A DNA stretch of 64,000 bases from the NCBI GenBank assembly GCA_001803235.1, contig MHBL01000055.1, positions 2,415-66,414 of the forward strand, written 5' to 3'. Position numbers and translations under genes: made by a program. Below the pieces are notes generated by a model. The model had not been told where the DNA came from and did not search any database. It worked only from the letters and a program-made list of their open reading frames with translations. Below, in pieces: positions 15,440-23,600 of this stretch (position 1 is its first letter; each line of letters begins with the position of its first letter). Source of the stretch: Lentisphaerae bacterium RIFOXYA12_64_32. Lineage in GTDB: Bacteria > Verrucomicrobiota > Lentisphaeria > Oligosphaerales > YB12-FULL-65-16.

Positions 15440-16711
15440 GTGGCGGATGAGCGGAACAGCAGGAAGACGCCGTCGATCCGGGACATTGCCCGGGCGGCGG
15501 ACGTCGCGCCCAGCACGGTCAGCCGCGTCCTGAACAACCGCGCCACCGATGTCGCCGTGACCGAGGCGACGCGGAAACGGATCTGGATGGCGTGCAGCGA
15601 GTTGCGGTACCACCCGAACGTCCACGCCAAGCGCCTGTTCGGGCGCCGCAGCCAGACGATTGCCGTGGTGGTGCCGCCGCTTGGGCGCGTGACGCCGTCC
15701 GTGCCGGACCTGGCCGACCCGAACCTGGCGAACACGCTGTCGGGAATCGTTGCCGCGGCGACCGAGCGCGGTCAGGACGTGCTGCTGGTGCGCGGCGACG
15801 CCAAGTTTGCGAGCAGTCGCAAGCACCTGAGCCTGTTCCGCGGCGGCACCGTCGACGGGATGCTCATCTGGGGCGCCGTGCGGAGCGACGAGGCGTACAT
15901 CCGGGAATTGCGCGCGGAGGGCTGGCCCGTGGTTCCGATGAACGGGTTTGTCGGTGACGAAACCGCCCCGCACCTGCTCGTCGACAACCGGCAGGGCGCG
16001 GCAGGGTTGGCCAGGCATCTGATCAGCCTGGGACACCGGCGTGTCGCGATTCTGCGCGGGCCGGACACGGCACCGGCCGCCGTGGGACGAGGTGACGGGG
16101 CGATCGCCACCTGCCGCGATGCGGGGGTGGCGTTTAGGGCTTACCCGGGCGAGTTCAGTTTCGGGTCGGGCTTTGAGCGGGCGCAGCGGATCCTGCGCGG
16201 CAAGTCGCGCCCGACGGCACTGCTCTGCGTCAACGACAGTACGGCCCTGGGTGCGATCGAGGCGGCCACCGAGGCCGGACTGCGCGTGCCCGAAGACCTG
16301 TCTGTTACCGGCGCGGACGACGCGTTTCCGTATTACCGGCCGCGTCTGACGACGTTCCGCGCGCCGATGTACGAGATGGGCGCGTTGGGCCTGGCACTGT
16401 TGCTGGACTGCCTCGATGGCCCGGTGATGTGGAACGAACTGAGGGCGTCCAAGAGCCACATTTTCGCGGCCGAACTGAAGCTGGGCGGCACCACGGCCCC
16501 GCCGCCGGTCGGGAAGCGTGAAGAGTGGCGGTGGCGCGGGACCTCTGGGACCGCCGCAGAGTGCCCTTGTGTCCGTCCCGGCCCGAGGCCCTCGGCCGGG
16601 GATCCGTCTTCGCGCCAGCAGCGTCGCCGGACAGAGTCGGCCGAAGCGGGGTGCGATCGGTCGCATCCCAGCCCGGCAAACTGCATTTCTGCGGAGTCGG
16701 AGCGCGAGTAG
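15440..16711 (+). CDS. LacI-family transcriptional regulator with repeat-derived tail
   Basis: A 423-residue protein starting at a GTG. The N-terminal helix-turn-helix (PSIRDIARAADVAPSTVSRV, residues 11-30) and hinge are classic LacI family. A periplasmic-binding-protein-like sensor domain follows (RSQTIAVVVPP... VDGMLIWGAV... GHRRVAILRG... PTALLCVNDSTALGAIEA... VTGADDAFPYYRPRLTT). Family members repress catabolic operons until a sugar-type ligand binds. The sensor domain ends around residue 355. The last ~60 residues (from about WRWRGTSG) are Pro/Arg/Ser-rich and are encoded by dispersed repeat R2, so the native C-terminus has probably been replaced. It lies 25 bp upstream of a sulfatase gene, which it may control. 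Confidence 0.9.
   Translation: MADERNSRKTPSIRDIARAADVAPSTVSRVLNNRATDVAVTEATRKRIWMACSELRYHPNVHAKRLFGRRSQTIAVVVPPLGRVTPSVPDLADPNLANTLSGIVAAATERGQDVLLVRGDAKFASSRKHLSLFRGGTVDGMLIWGAVRSDEAYIRELRAEGWPVVPMNGFVGDETAPHLLVDNRQGAAGLARHLISLGHRRVAILRGPDTAPAAVGRGDGAIATCRDAGVAFRAYPGEFSFGSGFERAQRILRGKSRPTALLCVNDSTALGAIEAATEAGLRVPEDLSVTGADDAFPYYRPRLTTFRAPMYEMGALGLALLLDCLDGPVMWNELRASKSHIFAAELKLGGTTAPPPVGKREEWRWRGTSGTAAECPCVRPGPRPSAGDPSSRQQRRRTESAEAGCDRSHPSPANCISAESERE
16531..16645 (+). repeat. Dispersed repeat R2, copy A (inside the LacI-type gene)
   Basis: Matches 39895-40006 in the same orientation. Shared blocks include GTGGCGCGGGACCTC, GAGGCCCTCGGCCGGGGATC and TCGCCGGACAGAG. It contains a GC-rich hairpin around CGAGGCCCTCG. 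It supplies the 3' coding end of the regulator gene. Confidence 0.85.
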
Positions 16712-16736
16712 GAGCAGGCAGGTAGGAGCAACCATC

Positions 16737-18305
16737 ATGGCCACCAAGCGTCGAACGGGCACGCGCCCGAACATTCTGCTCCTGTTCACCGACATGCAGC
16801 GGTTCGACACCATCCGGGCGCTGGGCAACCCGGTCATCAAGACGCCGAACCTGGACCGGCTCTGTGAGAACGGTGTTGCGTTCACCAACGCCTTTTCACC
16901 CTCGCCGGTCTGCGTCTCGGCGCGTTGCTCGATGATCTACGGGCAGTACCCGCACCGCACCGGCTGCTACGGCAACGAGCGCATGCCGGTGGACGACCGC
17001 CGCACGTTCATGGGCGCGCTGACGGACGCCGGGTACCGCACACACGGCGTCGGCAAGTGCCACTTCACTCCGGACGGCAATGCTCTGCGCGGTTTCCAGA
17101 CGCGCGAGCGCCAGACGGAAGGCGGCGGTCGCAGCCTGGAGAACTTCCCGTACCTGCAACTGCTGCTCGACAAGGGGTACCGGCACGTCTGCGAAGTGCA
17201 CGGGGTGCGTGGTGAGATGTACTACGTGCCGCAGGTCTCGCAACTCCCGGCCGAACTGCACCCCAGCCAGTGGATTGCCGACCGTTCGATGGCCTTTCTC
17301 CATGAGCAGGCGAAGGGCGGTGCGCCGTGGTACCTGTTCTCGAGTTTCATCCACCCGCACCCGCCGTTCACGCCGCCCACGCCGTGGCACAAGCTCTATC
17401 GCCCGACGCTGATGCCGCAGCCGAACGTGCCGCAGGACGTCGAGTCGCTGCAGACCTACGTCAACCTGATGCAGAACCGCTACAAGTACCGCGACCAGGG
17501 CCTGGACTTCAACCTCATCCGCGCCATGAAAGCCTACTACTACGCCTGCATCTCATTCGTCGATTTCCAGGTCGGGCGCATTCTGCAGGCGCTGGAGGAG
17601 ACGAAGCAACTCGACAACACCCTGGTCCTGTTCACCTCGGATCATGGCGAGCACCTGGGCGACTACAACTGTTTCGGCAAGCGCAGCATGCACGACTCCT
17701 GCGCGCGGGTCCCGTTCATTGTCAGCCAGCCTGGCCGGTTCGAGGGTGGCAAGCGCTGCGACGCGCCGGTCAGTCTGGTGGACGTGGCGCCCACATTCCT
17801 GGCGGCTGCTGGGACGGCACTCGGCACGCACGAGAGCGACGGCGTCGACCTGGCGCAGGTGGTCGGCGGCACGGCGGACCGCAAGGCCGTGTTCTCGCAG
17901 TGTGCGGAAGTCTGGCTGCGGCCGGAGACGCTGCCGGGCGTGGACCTCAAGGACCCGGTCGCGCTGCGCGCGCTGATGTCGCAGTACATGGCGGTGTCGC
18001 GCGAGTGGAAATACGTCTACAGCGCCCCGGACGGCAAGGAATTTCTGTTCGACCGGGTGCGCGACCCGCTCGAGACGCGGAACCGCGCCAGCGTCCAGTT
18101 CTGTCGCCATGCCAAGGGCGAGATGCAGAAGGTCCTGATCCAGTTCCTGCGCCAGGGCGGTGAAACCGCCGGGCTTGACGGTGAGGGCTGGCGCCTATTC
18201 CCCAAGTGTGAAGCGCCCGCCGACCCGGACGCCTGGCTGCTCATCCAGGATGGTTACACGCCGTGGACTGACACGCGCATTCCCGGCTACACTGACGCGT
18301 CATGA
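16737..18305 (+). CDS. Sulfatase, type I (formylglycine-dependent)
   Basis: A 522-residue protein from the ATG at 16737 (AGGAG at 16724-16728). The frame is open further upstream into the regulator gene, but without a ribosome binding site. Typical sulfatase features: RPNILLLFTDMQRFD with metal-binding Asp near the N-terminus; SPVCVSARCSMIYGQYPHR, in which Cys59 would be converted to formylglycine; GVGKCHF; FTSDHGEHLGDY (Asp302, His303). The motif reads C-V-S-A-R, with Ser where the usual pattern has Pro or Ala. No signal peptide is seen, so it is cytoplasmic or exported by other means. Its role would be removal of sulfate esters from glycans or derived sugars. It lies between the LacI-type regulator and pseudopilin 1, close enough for one transcript. 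Confidence 0.92.
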   Translation: MATKRRTGTRPNILLLFTDMQRFDTIRALGNPVIKTPNLDRLCENGVAFTNAFSPSPVCVSARCSMIYGQYPHRTGCYGNERMPVDDRRTFMGALTDAGYRTHGVGKCHFTPDGNALRGFQTRERQTEGGGRSLENFPYLQLLLDKGYRHVCEVHGVRGEMYYVPQVSQLPAELHPSQWIADRSMAFLHEQAKGGAPWYLFSSFIHPHPPFTPPTPWHKLYRPTLMPQPNVPQDVESLQTYVNLMQNRYKYRDQGLDFNLIRAMKAYYYACISFVDFQVGRILQALEETKQLDNTLVLFTSDHGEHLGDYNCFGKRSMHDSCARVPFIVSQPGRFEGGKRCDAPVSLVDVAPTFLAAAGTALGTHESDGVDLAQVVGGTADRKAVFSQCAEVWLRPETLPGVDLKDPVALRALMSQYMAVSREWKYVYSAPDGKEFLFDRVRDPLETRNRASVQFCRHAKGEMQKVLIQFLRQGGETAGLDGEGWRLFPKCEAPADPDAWLLIQDGYTPWTDTRIPGYTDAS

Positions 18306-18350
18306 CGGGCAGAGCGGAGAACCGATCCAGCCAGTGAGGAGGCTTCGGCG

Positions 18351-19037
18351 ATGCAGCAGGAAGTTCACATGCGGCGAGAGTTCACCTTGATCGAGCTGCT
18401 GGTGGTGATCGCGATCATCGCGATCTTGGCGTCCATGCTGTTGCCGTCGCTGCAACAGGCGAAGCTCAAGGCCAAGCAAGCCCAGTGCACGACCAACCTG
18501 AAGCAACTGCACCTCGGCGTGGAGATGTATGCCGACGAGAAAGACGAATGGCTTATCGTTGGCGGCGGCGGGGCCCAGTACATCAACACGCTTTGGCCGT
18601 ATGTGCATCCGGAACTCGCGAGTGCCGTTGGCGGAATGACGGAGTGGAACGCGCGCGTGTACCTCTGCTCGCCGGCGCGGGATACGGCCTTCCGTTGCCC
18701 CGCGCTGCCGGCGAGTTTGTCGACAGGACAGCCGTTTGGCGGGTTTGGGTGGAACTACTACTACCTCGGTTACCTCGAAGTCTCGTTTGCGCCGCGCATC
18801 AAGCGGCAGCAAATCGAGCAGCCGTCCGAAACGCTCATGATGGGGGACACGAAAGACGTGTTCGATGCGGCCCTCTGGTTCCAGAACTGCCATCTGTACG
18901 CCACAGGGATCGCCACCATCGGCCCCGGGGATCGGCATAACCGCGGGATTAACGTCGTCTACGCGGACGGGCATACCGCCTGGCACACCCGGGTTTTCCT
19001 GCTCGGTCATGAGCGGCTGTACTGGCGGGACAAGTGA
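18351..19037 (+). CDS. Pseudopilin 1 (prepilin cleavage site, H-X9-DG)
   Basis: A 228-residue type IV pilin-like protein. A short leader precedes the prepilin peptidase motif [20 protein letters not shown], then an alpha-helical spine with the [13 protein letters not shown] segment and C..NLKQL. The C-terminal motif [12 protein letters not shown] gives H-X9-DG. AGGAGG (18337-18342) supports the ATG at 18351; an ATG at 18369 is also possible. Proteins of this family are processed by PilD-type peptidase and form part of type II secretion-like pseudopili. The gene sits 45 bp after the sulfatase and 113 bp before an exported lipoprotein. Confidence 0.9.
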   Translation: MQQEVHMRREFTLIELLVVIAIIAILASMLLPSLQQAKLKAKQAQCTTNLKQLHLGVEMYADEKDEWLIVGGGGAQYINTLWPYVHPELASAVGGMTEWNARVYLCSPARDTAFRCPALPASLSTGQPFGGFGWNYYYLGYLEVSFAPRIKRQQIEQPSETLMMGDTKDVFDAALWFQNCHLYATGIATIGPGDRHNRGINVVYADGHTAWHTRVFLLGHERLYWRDK

Positions 19038-19150
19038 GAGGCGATGCGGCCGCGTGAACGACGAAGGGGAACGTGCCCACGGAGTCCCGAAATGACCGAG
19101 GGTGTCCCCGGATGCGGATCGGGTGTCATTCCAGCGGAAAGGCATAGGTC

Positions 19151-20563
19151 ATGTCAGAAAAACGTCTATCACGATGCATTGGCAAAGGCGTGGCGCTGAG
19201 CCCCTTACTGCTCATGGCGGCCAGTTGTGTTGTTGAACAAGGGGAGCGCGGCCAACGGGCCTCTTCGCGAACGGCCGCGGAGGGCGGGCCGGTCATCACC
19301 TGCATTCTGGGCAGCGTTCTCCATCTCGAACAGCAGGAGATGAACGACGAGTTCCTCCGCGTCCGGCTGGCGGAACTGAAAGGCCAGGGTTTTTCGATGT
19401 CGTGGGAGGCTGCGCCGCCGACGTGGTACGGTGATTTACTCGAAAACCCGTCACGGACCGCCTTTCTTCGCAAGAAAGCCGGGATGATGCTTGAAAACGG
19501 GGTAGCCAGTGCTTTTGGATTCCACTGGCTGCAGATTTTTCCGAAGAAGAACGAGCCGGATTACCGCGAAACCCTGCTGGGGGTGACGCTGGACCCCGAG
19601 ACCGGCGGCTTTGTGCGGACGGCTGAGGACATCATTCACAACGATCCCAAGGCAAAGGTTGCGCACCGGAATACCTGGGACTTCGGCAGCGAGGAAGCCC
19701 TGAGAGTCTTCGCCCAACGCGCCCATAGACTGTTTGAGCAGATGGGGCCGATGGAGATGTTCTACGTCGACGAGGTGCTGATCGCCTCTCCGGGCAAGAA
19801 CTGGCTGGCCACCGCCAGCACCTACTGGACAAGTCCGACCTATAGCGAGGAATCGCTGGCATCCTTCCGGAAGTATCTCCGCGATAGGGGCTATCCACTT
19901 GCCGATCAGGCGAAGTTCCCGGTGACCACGACTAATGTGCCGCCCGGTTTGGCCAGTGACGGCCTGCCCGCGATCAGGATTGACGACACCAATCGTGAGC
20001 GCCTGATCGAGGATAACGAGTGGCCCAAGGGCCCGCTTTGGTCGTACTGGTACGACTGGCGGGAAGACCTCTATGCGCGCTGGGTGGATGCCGTCACGTC
20101 AGCGGCGTTTGACGTGTGGGGCAAGTTGCCCCACTGGCAAGGATGCATGGTTTCGCATCCGGTGCATTGGTTCTGTCCGGCGCTCGGCCCGAATCCCGAC
20201 AAACTCGGCGCCTTGCCCCATGTGGATTATCTGGTGGCCGGGTATACGTCGGGACTCCGCTACGCAACCGTCAAGGACGCCGCTTTGCGGCATGGCAAGA
20301 AATGGGGTGGCATGGTGGAACTGCATCGCTACGGCCAAGAGGAAGGCATGGATCCCGACGGGATATTGAAGTCTTTCCAGACCCAGGTCAACGCGGGTGC
20401 CTCTTTCATGCTTGTGTACCCGGGCACGGCTTTTCGCCAGGATCGCCCGGGGCCTCGCAAGGACGGCCTGTCGTACTCGCCGGCCCAGGTCGAGGCGTGG
20501 CGCAAATGCATCGCGTGGCTGGAACAGGGCCGCACCTACAAGCGGATCGTGCCCGCACCGTAG
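19151..20563 (+). CDS. Exported lipoprotein, possible TIM-barrel glycosidase-like
   Basis: A 470-residue protein with a lipoprotein-type signal (ALSPLLLMAASC, lipobox Cys near residue 26). The body carries alternating hydrophobic strands and helices suggestive of a (beta/alpha)8 barrel, with acidic strand ends such as MEMFYVDEVLIA and GGMVELHRYGQEE that could hold catalytic carboxylates. I cannot assign it to a glycoside hydrolase family. Its place between pseudopilin 1 and a giant GH20-like gene suggests a role in glycan breakdown at the cell surface (inference). Confidence 0.65.
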   Translation: MSEKRLSRCIGKGVALSPLLLMAASCVVEQGERGQRASSRTAAEGGPVITCILGSVLHLEQQEMNDEFLRVRLAELKGQGFSMSWEAAPPTWYGDLLENPSRTAFLRKKAGMMLENGVASAFGFHWLQIFPKKNEPDYRETLLGVTLDPETGGFVRTAEDIIHNDPKAKVAHRNTWDFGSEEALRVFAQRAHRLFEQMGPMEMFYVDEVLIASPGKNWLATASTYWTSPTYSEESLASFRKYLRDRGYPLADQAKFPVTTTNVPPGLASDGLPAIRIDDTNRERLIEDNEWPKGPLWSYWYDWREDLYARWVDAVTSAAFDVWGKLPHWQGCMVSHPVHWFCPALGPNPDKLGALPHVDYLVAGYTSGLRYATVKDAALRHGKKWGGMVELHRYGQEEGMDPDGILKSFQTQVNAGASFMLVYPGTAFRQDRPGPRKDGLSYSPAQVEAWRKCIAWLEQGRTYKRIVPAP

Positions 20564-20615
20564 CAAGGCGCATCCCGACGCTGCCGCGGCACGGAACAGA
20601 AAGGGTCCGGGAAAG

Positions 20616-23600
20616 ATGGCCAGGGAAACAGAACGTCACATTCCAGTGACTGAACCGATACGCCTCGTGGGTGTTTGTTCCAAGACTCACCGTGACGCGC
20701 AAGATGAACTCCTGCGCGTGACGGGGGACGCGGCTCACGAGGCCGTTCACCCTCCAGGGCAAGCATCAGGCTTGCCGCGGGGATTCAGCTTGCGGGGCAC
20801 GCGTGGTCACCATGGAGAGGTCCGGTTTCCCGCCGGTATCATATCGCGACTGCTTGTGGTGGCGGGCGTGTTGTGGGCCGGCGTGGGCGCCGGCGCTGAG
20901 CCGCTGGCGTCGGTACGGCGGGGCGAGATGGCCTTTGGCATTTCGACGGACGGTCACTTCAGCTTGGACTACAAGGGCCTGCCGATTGTGCGCGACGGCT
21001 TCCTCTCCTTCGCCAATGCCGGCTGGAAGACCAGGGAGTGGGAGGCCGGCGCGCGATACACCATCCAGCCTGTTGCGGGCGAGGCGCGAGACGACGGGCG
21101 GATCGAGGTGGTGGCGGCTGAGAACGCCATGTGTGCCGGTACGCAAGGCTTTGTGCTGACACCGGATTCATTGACCTGCGACACCGAATATGAAGTCAAA
21201 CCGGAAACGTCCACGCGTTTTGCCTTCTTTGAACTGTTTCTCAACCGTGACCTTGTTGCGGGCGCCGCATACGAGGCGGAGGCGGGGGCGGCGGCTGACA
21301 GCGTCCGCACGGTCTCCGGCGTCTTGACCGTAGACGACACCAGGCCAGGCGCTTTGCCCGTCATCCCCAATCTCGTGAAGGCCACTCTGAACACGGACCT
21401 TGGGGAGATCATGCTGACCATGACCTCGCAATCCTTGACCGATGGGGTCGCCGATCCCAAGTGGCTGCTGCGCAGCACGTACGGCCAGACCTGGAGACCT
21501 GTCCCGCTGCAAACCTTCTCACTCTTTCATCTTGTCGATCCCGTACCCGATTCGGGGGTGAAGTGCCGCCTTTCGTTCTCGCTGCGGTTTCATCCCGCCG
21601 CGGACCTGGACACCCGTCTTCTTGTCCGGGACCTGGAGCAGGGGTTGAAGTCCGTCGTCGGCGCGGCTGAGGCGGAAGCTCTCCTGGGCAAACTGCCCGC
21701 GGTCCCCGCGAACCGCGTCCAAGCCCTGCAAACAGCCCTGGACGAGGCCTGTCGCCAGTGGCAGGCGGAGCGGCAGCGGCAGGCGCGGTCGCCAGCGCAA
21801 CCCTACATCATCCCGCAACCGCAAGAGATGGCGCTTGGGGCTGGGCATTTCGTGGTCACGCCGGGCGTGGTGATTCTGGCACCGCCCGATCTCTCGGCTC
21901 GCGAGCGGACGGGGGTGGACACGCTGGTCCAGGAACTGCGGGAACGTTTCGGAATCGTCGCCAGCGTCCGAACGGTGACGCCGGCCGATTCGGCGCTGGG
22001 GGCGATCGTTCTGGGCGAGCCCGTGCGCAATCCGCTGGCCGCCGCATGCTTGAAGCGGTGGAATCTTGATGTCACTCCCGCCTCGCCTGGTCCCGAAGGA
22101 TATGTGTTGCATTCAACGCCCGACGGGGTGGTGGTCGCGGGCAGCGATGCGGCAGGAACATTCTATGGGATTCAGTCCCTGATTCAACTTCTCCGGCGAG
22201 ATGCGAACGGGACGGTCACCGTGCCTGAAACGACCATCCGCGATTGGCCGGACATGAAATGGCGGGGCGTCCATCTCAGGTGGGCCACGGCCAACGCCAC
22301 GACCGAAGACCTGCGACGGGTCATTCGCCAGGTCGCGGCGCGCTATAAACTGAATTGTGTGATGTTCGGGGGCTGGCACGATCTTTTTCAGTGGAAGAGC
22401 CACCCGGAAATGACGCCGTCCGGCAAAGGGGTGACCATGGATGAGCTGGGGCGGACCGCCCAATACGCCCGCGACCACTTTCTGGAGTTCGTTCCCTCTT
22501 TTCAGGCCTTCGGGCATGTCAGCGACTTGCGGAAGGTGCATCCTGAGATTGCCGAGCCAACGGATGCCAACAGCCACTGGAACGACTCCTATTGTCCCTC
22601 GAATCCCGCCACCTATGCGCTCCTCTTCGACATGTGGCAGGAGGTCATCGATGCCACCCGGCCGCGCTATTTCCACATCGGGCACGACGAGACCGGCCCC
22701 ATCGGGGTCTGTGACCGGTGCAAGGGAAAGTCTCACAAGCAACTGTTTGCCGATGATGTGATTCTTATCCACGACTGGCTGAAGGCCCGGGACGTGCAGA
22801 CGATCATGTGGGGCGACATGCTCCTCCACACGGACTGGCGCACCAAAGGGCCATTCTTCAACTACGCCGAAGGGACTACGACCGCGGACAATCCCGACGG
22901 GACCGACAAGGCCATCGACCTCATCCCCAAAGACATCATCGTCGCCGATTGGCAATACGGTCCATTGCCGCCGAAGACCGCCGTGCCGGCTGCCGTGCTC
23001 GGCGGCGCCGTCGCGTTTCCGACAGTCAGCTATTTTGTGGGCAAAGGGTTTCGCGTCCTGGGCTGTCCCTGGTACGACAGCATCAACAACTACTACCTGG
23101 CCGAAACAGTGAAGACCTCCGGGGCGCTGGGCATGATGGTCACCGACTGGGGGCTCGCGTACACGATGTCCGTGGCGGCCACCTCGGTGCTGGGCGCCGA
23201 ATACGCCTGGACCCCCGGCCGTCCGGCGCTCGACCGATTGCCCTATGTCCCAGCCCGGGTCCTGGCGAACCAGTTCCGGCCCCGCCGTCCGTCCGACGCG
23301 TTGGACGCGGTCTTCACACCGTTGGATATTGCCGCTCAGGCCAACCGTCGCGTGACCTGCACGGACGACAAGGACCGGACAAGCTGGTTCGGGGAGGGAC
23401 CGGCGCATGACCTGCGGATGCTTCGTGGCGGGAAGCAGACTCTCTCGGGAATGGACTTCCTTCTTCCTGCCGCCCCGGACGGGTCGGGCAAATGCATCCT
23501 TCTGGGAGCGCCAGGCGGCACCGATGTGCCAGCCGATGCCAGCATCGCCATCGGCCAGTGTGCCGGCAGTCTGCTGATCTTGACGGCGCTGACGGTAAGC

